Below, one piece after another: positions 19,246 to 27,811 of a DNA stretch of 64,000 nucleotides (position 1 is its first letter; the number at the start of each line of letters is the position of its first letter). Source of the DNA: Candidatus Heimdallarchaeota archaeon (GTDB taxonomy: Archaea > Asgardarchaeota > Heimdallarchaeia > Hodarchaeales > Hodarchaeaceae). Made by a program: the position numbers and the translations under genes. Location of the stretch: contig CP070695.1 in NCBI GenBank assembly GCA_020353515.1, positions 633,722 through 697,721 of the forward strand. Direction: 5' to 3'. A model generated the notes under the pieces. That model searched no databases, had not been told where the DNA came from, and worked only from the letters and a program-made list of their open reading frames with translations.

Positions 19246-19957
19246 TTGCTGGATTACTTCTACACACCCATGACACTTGATGATACAAAAACTAACCATA
19301 GCTAAAAATTGTAGGATTCAAATAAAACATGGAGAAAATCATCAAGTTGAGAAAAGGTGGAAAGAAAAGGAGGTTTGCGGTAACCATAAAAAAGTTAAGC
19401 GAACTGAAGCCTTTTCTTTCTTGTATAAGATTATTACATACAAGATTATAAGTTTTCCCGTATAAACGAATCCTATTTTTATGAAAATAGAGCCCTTCTC
19501 ACTGTTTTTTACTTCGACAGGTGGATGCATAAACATGAGGCAATGACTTGAGGGAATGTGAATCTGATATCACATGAAGAACTTTCAGGTCATGGATGAG
19601 AAAATACCTAGTGATAACCGAGGCATAAGCTGGCGAGTTACTTTGAAGGACTTTTCAAGTAGGAATGTTACTAGAGACTTAGTGTAGTTTGGCACCAATT
19701 AATTACTTACATGTCAGTTCTTAAAAAATACGCCTTGACATAACTTAGAATACACTTAAATGTCTTTTATTGATGAGTAGGAACTTGCTATTAGTTGATT
19801 TCTATATTGGAGTTTCCTTCTGGCTGGAAATTATGAATAAGATATTTTCTCCTGAAAAATATCAATTGGACTACTAAATACTGATAAGTACATAGTTTCA
19901 TTGATAAAAGTAGAGATAAAAATATGTCTTTCATGTGAATCAAAGCATATAAAATGA
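19246..19957. other. Gene-poor region with local hairpins, possible noncoding RNA
   Basis: No convincing protein gene is present over 700 nt; the short frames lack good RBS and look random. Small perfect hairpins occur: CTTGTAT/ATACAAG near 19418-19445, CTATTTT/AAAATAG near 19470-19487, and ATGTGA/TCACAT near 19556-19575. Base composition between about 19500 and 19700 is a little richer in G+C than the flanks. It shows none of the RNase P RNA, tRNA or tmRNA signatures I looked for. Confidence 0.3.
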
Positions 19958-20647
19958 TTATTCTGGTAAAAGACGTCTTTTCCAATCTTCAACAGCTTTA
20001 TTAATCTCTTCTTTAACTTTAGATAACATTTCTGGACCGATAGTTCTGCTTTGGACATGTTTTTCTAATTTGAGAACGAAACGATTCATTTCATAAGAAA
20101 TTGTTCCTGAATTGACCAATGTGAACAAGTCATCTTTTGCAGCTTGAGTAATACTAATCAAATCATTGGCAGAGACTGCTTGGTTTACTTTGTGAGAGAA
20201 TGAATCGAAAAAAGTCAGAATTTTACGCTGATTAGGAGCCTGAAGTCTTTCACGTTCTTTTATCTCAATAGCGACGCCTTCAATTGCATTAGAGATAATT
20301 GGCTGAAGACGACGCATCTCATGGATGATTGTGGTCTCAAGATTTTCATCAACAATAGCGGTAAGCACTACTTTAGGATTGGAATCGATTACAGTAGAGA
20401 GAAGTAGCCCTCCACTTGTTCGAACAGACATATTAACGAAATTTCCTTCTAACTCCCGTGCGATTGTGTCTCCTGTTGAAATAACAAGACTACTCAGGGC
20501 GCTGAGAGCTACCTCAACGTCTTCCGTATCGATTTTTGATCGAGTTACTATTGGTAACCCTGAAATGTCTGACAAAACACAGATCTTAGCTCCAAGCTCT
20601 ACAATAGAGTCAATAAGTACAGATAACGATTCTACATCAGTACTCAC
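19958..20647 (-). CDS. Roadblock/LC7 domain protein with C-terminal helical extension
   Basis: Residues 1-110 show the roadblock/LC7 pattern: a first helix (LSVLIDSIVEL), strand CVLSDISGLPIV, a long helix with ALSALSSLV, then strands MSVRTSGGLLLSTVI and VVLTAIVD. In archaea these domains are found with Ras-like GTPases such as MglA relatives. Residues 130-229 are an added helical region, possibly for oligomerisation or partner binding. It is one of four roadblock proteins in this window and the only one with such a C-terminal extension. Confidence 0.8.
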   Translation of the reverse strand: MSTDVESLSVLIDSIVELGAKICVLSDISGLPIVTRSKIDTEDVEVALSALSSLVISTGDTIARELEGNFVNMSVRTSGGLLLSTVIDSNPKVVLTAIVDENLETTIIHEMRRLQPIISNAIEGVAIEIKERERLQAPNQRKILTFFDSFSHKVNQAVSANDLISITQAAKDDLFTLVNSGTISYEMNRFVLKLEKHVQSRTIGPEMLSKVKEEINKAVEDWKRRLLPE

Positions 20648-20931
20648 AGAGAAAACCTTCTTCGAGTGTTACTGTGAATTAATCATCCTACTTAATTCAA
20701 AATTAAAAAAGGCTTGCAAAATGAAACTTAAATTTTCTTCAAGCATTGAAAGTTGTCGGATTTCGATCATTTAAAATAATCCGACAATATTAGAAGAAAT
20801 TAAAGAAATAAAAGAATTTAAGTACGTAGTGATGAAACAAAGTATTTGGCAACTCATCGCGATCATTTCAGGTTTTTTGTTCTAGTTCAACAATAAAAAG
20901 GAGCATGAAAACATTAAAAGAAGGTTCACTC

Positions 20932-22125
20932 ATGGAACTCTCCCCAAATGTTGTAAATATAAAATATGCGATTAGAGATATTGTAATCTTAGCGAAAAAG
21001 GTAGAAAAACAGGGAAAAAGGCTATATTACTTCAATATAGGTGATCCTGATAAATTTGACTTTGATACTCCTGATTTTTTAAAGCAAGCATTAGTAGATG
21101 CAATTACAAAAGATTGTGCCAACTATTATGCAGATTCAGCGGGGGACCCTAGACTACGTGAGGAAATAGTAAAAAGACGGAAAAGGCTTTGGGGAACAGA
21201 CACTGACCCAAACAAGATTTTGGTCACATCAGGGGTTTCGGAAGCGATTTCATTCATTTCTGCAAGTATAAAAGCTGGAATGGAAATCTTAATCCCTTCT
21301 CCCGCTTATCCTCCTTATCTATCGTATTTTAATTACCATAATATCAAACCAGTAGAGTATTACACCGTAGAAACTGAAGGTTGGCAACCTGATATTGAGG
21401 ATATTAGGAAGAAAATATCAGACAAAACCCAAGCAATCTTAATGATCAACCCAAACAATCCAACAGGAGCAGTCTACTCTCAAAGTATGGTGAAGCAGAT
21501 AGCGGATCTTGCTGGTGAACATAATCTTCTACTAATCTCTGATGAAATCTATGATTTATTAACATATGAAAAAGGTTTTTTTCGTTCAGTGACTTCCTTA
21601 ACAGACATCCCTGTTTTAGTACTCAATGGTATTTCTAAAACGTTACTTTCACCTGGATGGCGATTGGGATGGGCAATATTAAAAGATGAAAATGATGTAT
21701 ACTCTGAGTTCTGGGAGGCATTAGCAAAACAGTCACGGATTCGATTATGTGCAAATAGTCCAGTACAAGTAGCAGTAAGTAAAATCCTAAATAAAGAAAT
21801 GGATTTCTTAGCTACTGTCATAGAGAAATTGAAAGATCGTGCAAACTATTTTTCCAAAAGGATAAACGAAATGAATGGATTATCAGTCGTTAAACCCAAA
21901 GGTGCCTTTTACGCATTCCCTCGAATTGATCTAGAAATTGATGACCGTCGTTTCGTAATGGATCTCCTTCAAGAGACGGGTGTTCTTTTTGTCTTCGGAA
22001 GTGGTTTTGGAGAACTTGGAAAAGGCCATTTCCGATCTGTTGTGCTTCCTGAGGTTTCAATTATGAGGGAGGCTATGGATCATGTTGAATCCTTTATAAA
22101 AACCAAATTAGATGTGATGAACTAA
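20932..22125 (+). CDS. PLP-dependent class I/II aminotransferase, alanine/aspartate type
   Basis: A fold-type I aminotransferase of about 397 residues. It has the N-terminal IGDPDKFDFDTP motif, NPNNPTGAVYS for PLP contacts, SDEIYDLL, and the PLP Lys in NGISKTLLSPGWRLGW. The C-terminal substrate Arg lies in HFRSVVLP. The frame is open from ATG 20905, where GGAG sits only 1 nt away; ATG 20932 has GAAGGT at 6 nt spacing and gives the usual family N-terminus, so I prefer it. The substrate, probably alanine or aspartate with 2-oxoglutarate, cannot be fixed. Confidence 0.88.
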   Translation: MELSPNVVNIKYAIRDIVILAKKVEKQGKRLYYFNIGDPDKFDFDTPDFLKQALVDAITKDCANYYADSAGDPRLREEIVKRRKRLWGTDTDPNKILVTSGVSEAISFISASIKAGMEILIPSPAYPPYLSYFNYHNIKPVEYYTVETEGWQPDIEDIRKKISDKTQAILMINPNNPTGAVYSQSMVKQIADLAGEHNLLLISDEIYDLLTYEKGFFRSVTSLTDIPVLVLNGISKTLLSPGWRLGWAILKDENDVYSEFWEALAKQSRIRLCANSPVQVAVSKILNKEMDFLATVIEKLKDRANYFSKRINEMNGLSVVKPKGAFYAFPRIDLEIDDRRFVMDLLQETGVLFVFGSGFGELGKGHFRSVVLPEVSIMREAMDHVESFIKTKLDVMN

Positions 22126-22366
22126 GAAGAAAATGAAATTAATAATCTAAAAAGAGTAGTTCGCTTTTTGAAAGTGTTATAGGAAGTATTAATCTATTGA
22201 GTGAAAGTATTACTACTGAATAATTTCCGATGAGAGTTTAGAGATATTACTGGACCTTGGAGAATTATTTATATTATAGGTCTGTAAATATTAAAAATAG
22301 TTTCCTACTCACTTTTCAAGCTGTTTTCATGTATATTTAACTTAATTACAGCGGATAGAGGCCATC

Positions 22367-22849
22367 ATGACGAGGATCGATGAAATAAAAAAGATCGAAA
22401 TTTACCCTATTATCGACGTTGAAAGTCATCTCAATGTGAAAGGATTGAAGGATGAAGATGGTCGGAACAGAACAGGATTTTTTATTACTGGCATGCGATT
22501 TATCAATATTGAACAGCCAGAGCCGCGACGTATTCGGGCTCGAATTTCTTGGAATGTAGAAAATCAAGCAATTGAAGTGGAGGAAAATGTATCTAGTATG
22601 ATGAAACGAGGGATAGCTCTCTCTGTTTTTTTTCTACAAATAAAGAAAGGAGAGAATGGCTTGGAGTTTCAAGAACCAGTTATAGTAAGGGGGAATCCTG
22701 AGATCACAGAACGTATTTTTGAAGGTGCTTCAATTCGTTGCGCCTGGTCTAATAATCCACTAATGATGGAGCTTTCTTCTGTAGAAGGCCGCTTTCTATC
22801 CTCTAACTTACGAACAAAACAACAAATAGTTGAGGTTCGAATCGGTTAA
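22367..22849 (+). CDS. Uncharacterised beta-rich protein
   Basis: A 160-residue soluble protein, predicted mostly beta strands (KIEIYPIIDVESHLNV, RIRARISWNVENQAIEVEE, ALSVFFLQI, IVEVRIG), with no Cys cluster, signal peptide or TM helix. I do not recognise the family. It lies 109 nt upstream of the HEAT-repeat gene on the same strand and could be coexpressed with it. Confidence 0.6.
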   Translation: MTRIDEIKKIEIYPIIDVESHLNVKGLKDEDGRNRTGFFITGMRFINIEQPEPRRIRARISWNVENQAIEVEENVSSMMKRGIALSVFFLQIKKGENGLEFQEPVIVRGNPEITERIFEGASIRCAWSNNPLMMELSSVEGRFLSSNLRTKQQIVEVRIG

Positions 22850-22957
22850 CAGTGAAATAATCTTCAAAATTAAGATTATTAATAATTCTCACATTATTTA
22901 TATTATACATAATTTAATTAAATTTAGTAGTATTAATCCATAGAAGGTGTGATACCT

Positions 22958-24178
22958 GTGCCTCTAGAAGATGAGGAACTTAGAAGAATTATGAAGATAC
23001 CTGATGACCAAGAATTGCCTCCGGATGCCTTGTGTGATGTTATGATTCGGGCGTTAGAGTCACATCAACTACTTATTCGTTCATCAGCAGTCAATCAGTT
23101 AGTTATAGTTGGAAAAAGCCATCCCCAAATGGCTATATCAAAAATACTTTCAGCCTTAGACCCTTCCATTGATTATTGGACTGTTAGATTTGGAGCTGTA
23201 GAAGCTCTAGGTGAAATAGCAAATAAATCAACTATACCTCCATTGCTTGAGTATTTAGAAACAGATGAAGACCCAGACTTCCGTGCTATGGTTGCCAAAC
23301 AACTAGGGGAGATGAGAGATGTAGCCAAGGAGGCAGGATCAGGACTCATTAAAGCGTTGTCCGATCAGGAAAGCTCTGATATTCGAGAAAATGCTGCCCT
23401 TGCATTAGGACAGATCAAAATTCCTCATGCTGTAGAACCTTTAATTGCTGCTCTTGAAAAGGAAAAGGAAGCATATGCCCGTCGTCAGATGTGCTGGAGT
23501 CTGGGTGAATTAAGTAATTCTCAAGCAAATCCTGTGTTAATAAAGACTCTAAAGGATAAAGATAAGGAAACTCGTGGAAATGCTGCAGAGGCCTTGGGAA
23601 AAATAAGGGATAGTACTTCAGTTCTTCCTTTATTAGCAGCAGCTAAAGATAGAGATGTGGATGTTCAAGCGAAGGTGATCTGGGCTTTAAAGCAATTATC
23701 TTCGGAAACCATTGTTTCAGAAGTTGAGAATGCCGCACAGGGAGACAGTTTAGTCGCAATTCAATATTATGGTGATTATTTATTTAATGTAGACAATGAT
23801 GAAGTAGCTAGGATTTGTAAGGAAATAAAAAATCCGATCATTGCAGAATATCAGAGTGAATTGGGGAAGATTAAGACCGAACTGGAACGATGCAAAGTTT
23901 TTGTGTCTGAAACTTTTGCAAAACTTGCCAATCTATCCTCAGAGGAATTGGATAATCTCCTTCAAAGAGATATTCCCGCTATCGAATCTAGGATTGGTGG
24001 AATTTCGCTTTATAAGTACCGTAAATATAAATGGATTGAGAACGATCTTTTTTTCGATTTAGACGAAGCTAACAAATTATATAAGGAATCAGGCGTCATG
24101 ATATCCGAGCTTCGAGACAATGTTCAAGCTTTGCAGAAAAAGAAAGGAGTTGAAATTTCTCAAACAGAAGTAACCTAG
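22958..24178 (+). CDS. HEAT-repeat (PBS lyase HEAT-like) protein
   Basis: Residues 25-270 contain about seven HEAT-like repeats of roughly 31 residues, with recurrent patterns such as VRFGAVEALGEI, IRENAALALGQI, ARRQMCWSLGEL, TRGNAAEALGKI and VQAKVIWALKQL. The last 140 residues form a helical domain with a coiled-coil end. Such repeats act as protein-binding scaffolds; the partner is unknown. The frame opens at GTG 22949, but GAAGGTG at 22943-22949 is the Shine-Dalgarno for GTG 22958. Confidence 0.85.
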   Translation: MPLEDEELRRIMKIPDDQELPPDALCDVMIRALESHQLLIRSSAVNQLVIVGKSHPQMAISKILSALDPSIDYWTVRFGAVEALGEIANKSTIPPLLEYLETDEDPDFRAMVAKQLGEMRDVAKEAGSGLIKALSDQESSDIRENAALALGQIKIPHAVEPLIAALEKEKEAYARRQMCWSLGELSNSQANPVLIKTLKDKDKETRGNAAEALGKIRDSTSVLPLLAAAKDRDVDVQAKVIWALKQLSSETIVSEVENAAQGDSLVAIQYYGDYLFNVDNDEVARICKEIKNPIIAEYQSELGKIKTELERCKVFVSETFAKLANLSSEELDNLLQRDIPAIESRIGGISLYKYRKYKWIENDLFFDLDEANKLYKESGVMISELRDNVQALQKKKGVEISQTEVT

Positions 24179-24310
24179 ATGTGAAAGAATCTCACACTGA
24201 AGGAATTTTGATATGTAATCTCCTGCTTTACTAGATTTTAAAGGTGGTTTACACATAATAAAGAGGAGGATTTTAATAAACGTAAACCAATTATTTGTCA
24301 TTCTAACTTT

Positions 24311-24457
24311 TTAATCCATTCGAATAATTTTTACACGTTTTCCTATCCACGATGGGGGTAAATATACCCTTCCGCTGTTCCCGCTTTTTTTTACTTCTTT
24401 TTCTAGCATTTCTTCGCCATATACTTCGAATTTACTTTGACGGATGAGTTCACTCAA
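24311..24457 (-). CDS. 48-residue DUF2080-like protein
   Basis: A TTG at 24457 opens a 48-residue frame ending KRVKIIRMD. Its core, EKEVKKSGNSGRVYLPPSWIGKRV, is split by the typical short AbrB-like turn (KSGNSGRVY then PPSWIGKRV) and closely fits my recollection of the DUF2080 family, often labelled transposon-encoded and related to AbrB/VapB-type DNA-binding domains. AGGAG lies 9 nt before the TTG. It follows the GNAT gene by 13 nt on the same strand, so the two are very likely cotranscribed. No transposase is present nearby. Confidence 0.7.
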   Translation of the reverse strand: MSELIRQSKFEVYGEEMLEKEVKKSGNSGRVYLPPSWIGKRVKIIRMD

Positions 24458-24470
24458 TATATTCCTGCTC

Positions 24471-24938
24471 CTAAGATCCAATATTCAATTCCAAAGTCAA
24501 ATAAGTGGATAGGTCAAATCCGACAGAGCTAAAGAATTCGACTAAGTCACCCCAATTCCATGCACAGATGGTACGAATCGTTTTGATTCCTTTTTGATTG
24601 AAATAATCAAGAGCTTGTTTCACTAGAGCTGTTCCTACTCCTTGATCCTGATATTCAGGATCAACACCAAGTAAAATAATCCAAGCGCTTAAATCATCAG
24701 TTCCGTAAATATATACAACAGTTTCAGCGATCAGATATCCCACGAGTTTCCCCTTAGAGGTAACTGCACCGAAACTCTCATCACCATGTTTTGTGATTTG
24801 TTCCATTAATTGGTTGCGAAATAAATCTGAGCGCTTTCTTCGAAGGATTTTCTCGTCAATTTCAATAATAGTATCAATATCATCTACTTTGAGAGGTCGA
24901 AAGCTTAAATCAGTGTTCAGTTCTTTAGTCGGAGTCAT
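24471..24938 (-). CDS. GNAT-family N-acetyltransferase
   Basis: A 155-residue Gcn5-related acetyltransferase. The acetyl-CoA pyrophosphate-binding motif A is LGVDPEYQDQGVGTALV near residues 92-108, a Q-x-x-G-x-G form, followed by the helix TALVKQALDYF. The N-terminus (FRPLKVDDIDTIIEIDEKI) is typical of the RimI-like group, so protein N-terminal or lysine acetylation is possible. It is followed 13 nt later by the DUF2080-like gene. The acceptor is unknown. Confidence 0.85.
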   Translation of the reverse strand: MTPTKELNTDLSFRPLKVDDIDTIIEIDEKILRRKRSDLFRNQLMEQITKHGDESFGAVTSKGKLVGYLIAETVVYIYGTDDLSAWIILLGVDPEYQDQGVGTALVKQALDYFNQKGIKTIRTICAWNWGDLVEFFSSVGFDLSTYLTLELNIGS

Positions 24939-25054
24939 ATTTGTCCACTCTTGCTATGATTCGTTTGATTTAAGACACAAAATAAATACTTTGTCACTTT
25001 CTGAGTGATTCGAAATAGATTAAGCTCAGATAGATAATATTAGTTTTAAGAGTA

Positions 25055-26173
25055 CTAATCTTTTAAATTTAAATTATAGCGATAAATAAGTCTTTTCTTG
25101 CAACGTGAGGTTACTGATGCTAATAGAATGAAAAAGTTCAACGTATTAAGGATTAAAAAGTTAGTTTGGTAATTAATGGTTGTAAGATTCGTTAGCCACC
25201 CCTCTGAGGTCAAAAGTTGAATAAGTGTTGATTCAAGGGTCAATCCTACTGCGTTTATAGTGTGCATATCAATAAATGTCATATTGTCAAAGCTTGTATG
25301 CCATGGTTTGAATCGATGGACAAAATCATCTATAATATCAACAGCAGGGATATCATTTTCTATAAGAGGAAGATGATCATCTATTATTCGAGATCCAGTT
25401 TGGTTTATAAAATACTTGTTAAATCCTAATTTATCAGCTTCATTCCATATTTTAGTAACAAGTGTTCCTGCATATTGATCAGAATACTTTTCTCTTTTAA
25501 ATGTGGCATTTTTTCCTGCAACCATATCTAATAAGATTGCAAATGACAGATTTTGACTTTTAAATTCTTGGGACTCAACATAGAATCTTGATCCAAGAAG
25601 CCAGTCCCAACCCAAAATTTGTCCCTGATCTTCCCCATCGAAGAAAACTAGTTGGAAATTTGAATAATTATACTCCTTGAATAATGTTTTTCCAAGTTCC
25701 AATGCTATAGCTACTCCTGAGGCACCATCATTTGCTCCAAGGACTGGTTCTTTACGTTTTGAAAGATCAGGATCTTTATCAGCCCATAAACGCGTATCAT
25801 AATGAGCCATTAGTAGAAAAAATGGTTGTGTAAAATTAGGAGAAATCGGGGTACAAATAATATTAACTAAAATAACATCTTGATCATCCCATTTTTTGGA
25901 GAAATTTTGGTAGATAATAACCCAATTTTGGGTTGGAAGGAGTTCCGAAGCAATCAGGTGCCTAACTTCTTCAATACCTTCAGAACCAGGATAGCGCGAA
26001 CCTAAATCAACTTGTTTCTGTATGAAATCGTAAGCAAGTGTGGCATTAAACTTAAATGTTTTAACAGAAGAGTGATAATTCGATAAAGAGAAACTAGAAT
26101 GAACATTACTTAGTATTAAAAGTGGTGAGCAGGTAACAACAAACAGTATAGTCAAATCATACTTCCGTTTCAT
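25055..26173 (-). CDS. Secreted or membrane-anchored M28 peptidase / glutaminyl cyclase-like
   Basis: The 372-residue protein has an N-terminal signal or anchor (hydrophobic about residues 9-24), a zinc-hydrolase domain and a C-terminal hydrophobic helix (about 345-358). Zinc ligands can be seen in HYDTRLW, GANDGASG and DGEDQG, with a later His in DDHLPLIENDIP. The last motif and the size match glutaminyl-peptide cyclotransferase-like members of M28 as well as aminopeptidases; I cannot choose. It should act outside the membrane. It overlaps the upstream gene by 17 nt. Confidence 0.82.
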   Translation of the reverse strand: MKRKYDLTILFVVTCSPLLILSNVHSSFSLSNYHSSVKTFKFNATLAYDFIQKQVDLGSRYPGSEGIEEVRHLIASELLPTQNWVIIYQNFSKKWDDQDVILVNIICTPISPNFTQPFFLLMAHYDTRLWADKDPDLSKRKEPVLGANDGASGVAIALELGKTLFKEYNYSNFQLVFFDGEDQGQILGWDWLLGSRFYVESQEFKSQNLSFAILLDMVAGKNATFKREKYSDQYAGTLVTKIWNEADKLGFNKYFINQTGSRIIDDHLPLIENDIPAVDIIDDFVHRFKPWHTSFDNMTFIDMHTINAVGLTLESTLIQLLTSEGWLTNLTTINYQTNFLILNTLNFFILLASVTSRCKKRLIYRYNLNLKD

Positions 26174-27053
26174 TATTTTTCGCTGATTCCCATTCTGCTA
26201 CAATATCACGCGCCTCATTGGCATACTTTAAGGCTTTTTTGTTAAGAGACTCCATATTTAATTTTTTAGAACTTTCTGCTGTTTCAATTTGTTTTATACT
26301 ATCATCAGCAACCTCTGTATATTCATCCATGTTTTCATTCTCTGCTGCTTCGCGAGCTATTTTTAAGGCGTCAAGGGCTTCTTGGAATTTTTGATCCTTT
26401 GCAGATATTAAGCCTTTAGCAATTAAGCCTGAAATCATTGCCTCAATCTTTTCAGATGCCAGAGATCTTTTAAGAATCTCATCAATATCATTTACATCTA
26501 AGTTAATAGTTTTCCCACTATTTCTAATTTCTCTATCACTAGATTCTAGGAGATTTGCGGTCTTTGTCGCTTCCCTAATAAATTGCCTTGTTTGATCTAA
26601 TGCCTGGGTAATTTCTTGAGAAGAAGATTGAATCATGGCTCCAAATTCACGAACAATCTTTTGACCTTCTTCACTAATTTTCTCAAAAAGTGATCCAACA
26701 ACACCAGAAATTGATCCTTTGGCAATACGTTCCTGATACTTGAGAATTTCTTGTAAAAGGTATTCGGGTGAAATATCAATGGATTCAAAGGAGACTGAAA
26801 CTGATACATCACCTCTGGCAAAATTTAATTGTACTAATTCCTTTTTTTTGAACCATTCACGTGAAATAACTAAGTTTGCACTTACGAATTCTTTCATATG
26901 ATAGGATCTTTCTAAATTTGGATCTTGATTTTGGGGAAAAAATATCATCATATTTTTCTGGAATGTAAGCAATCCTTTGACATTTTCAATATCAGTAGAT
27001 GGATCCTCGTGTTTAAGAATCACACGGAATTTTCTTGTGTCCATTTCTTCCAA
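26157..27053 (-). CDS. Uncharacterised protein: beta N-domain plus coiled coil
   Basis: A 298-residue cytosolic protein. Residues 5-95 are strand-rich (FRVILKHEDP, GLLTFQKNMMIFFPQ, VSVSVSFESIDI), possibly a PH-like fold, although this is only an impression. Residues 95-180 and 200-295 are helical or coiled coil, the second part TPR-like (GLISAKDQKFQEALDALKIA). The TTG start at 27053 has GGAGAT 6 nt upstream. It overlaps the M28 peptidase gene by 17 nt, so expression is coupled, yet the products should sit on opposite sides of the membrane. Confidence 0.65.
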   Translation of the reverse strand: MEEMDTRKFRVILKHEDPSTDIENVKGLLTFQKNMMIFFPQNQDPNLERSYHMKEFVSANLVISREWFKKKELVQLNFARGDVSVSVSFESIDISPEYLLQEILKYQERIAKGSISGVVGSLFEKISEEGQKIVREFGAMIQSSSQEITQALDQTRQFIREATKTANLLESSDREIRNSGKTINLDVNDIDEILKRSLASEKIEAMISGLIAKGLISAKDQKFQEALDALKIAREAAENENMDEYTEVADDSIKQIETAESSKKLNMESLNKKALKYANEARDIVAEWESAKNNETEV

Positions 27054-27271
27054 AGATTTATCTCCAGATTATATATTGATTCTTTACTGTTTATTGGTTA
27101 TTACAACTTACTATTTGAGACAAGAAAAAGAATTTTAAATCATTTCTCTATTGAAGCACCTAAAACCAATTAAAAAACATCAAAAGAAGACATATCTTAA
27201 AGATTAAAAAATACCACGAATGATTGTAATATACAGTCATTATTGGTCATAAGAAAGCGAAGTGCATAGGT

Positions 27272-27748
27272 GTGAACACTAAACAGAAATCCAACACTGA
27301 TTTTGATGAGATTTCATGTGGTGGGGTGCCTGTTTATTTCAAGAGGAGTCTTAAAAAGAATATAGAGCCCTTATATCTATTGGTCCAACATCGTGGCCCG
27401 TTACATTACTGGGCATTCCCCAAGGGACGTCAATCACAGGGTGAATCTTATGAGCAAACAGCCATCCGCGAAATTCGTGAGGAAACTGGCCAAACAAACT
27501 TTAAAATAATGAAAAGGCTGATAAGTGATTCGATTTATTTTCCCAAACGAGGCCCTAGAACTATCGTCAAAAAAGTAGTTTTTTTCCTGGTTAGGTTTTT
27601 TTCTAAAGAAATTAAACTCTCTACAGAACACATCAATTGGTGTTGGGCTACTTTTGAAGAAGCCCTATCATTATTAACCTTCGATGATTACCAGCGGGTA
27701 TTAAAAGAATCTCACGAGCTATTAATGACTGAAATCGAGATCATATGA
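27272..27748 (+). CDS. NUDIX hydrolase
   Basis: A 158-residue NUDIX protein. The Nudix box is fully formed, beginning GRQSQGES and containing the catalytic REIREETG, after a family-typical HYWAFPKGR. The opening CGGVPVYF and this layout resemble diadenosine tetraphosphate (Ap4A) hydrolases of archaea, which would clean up dinucleotide alarmones; substrate is inferred. The GTG start overlaps an AGGTG element, so the exact start is slightly uncertain. Confidence 0.88.
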   Translation: MNTKQKSNTDFDEISCGGVPVYFKRSLKKNIEPLYLLVQHRGPLHYWAFPKGRQSQGESYEQTAIREIREETGQTNFKIMKRLISDSIYFPKRGPRTIVKKVVFFLVRFFSKEIKLSTEHINWCWATFEEALSLLTFDDYQRVLKESHELLMTEIEII

Positions 27749-27811
27749 ATCAAAAAAGTAATAAAATAATATATGTAAAAAAAAGGGGAAAGAAAAAAAA
27801 AAGAGATCTTT

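Noticed and set aside
19277..19465. Plus-strand open frame of 62 codons
   Set aside because: No RBS, random-looking composition, and it lies in a hairpin-rich, gene-free stretch.
19500..19720. Possible RNase P RNA, tRNA or intron core
   Set aside because: None of the RNase P core sequences, cloverleaf T-arm or group I/II intron signatures that I looked for could be found.
24311..24457. Mobile element around the DUF2080-like gene
   Set aside because: Although the family is often labelled transposon-encoded, no transposase, terminal repeats or target duplication are visible nearby.
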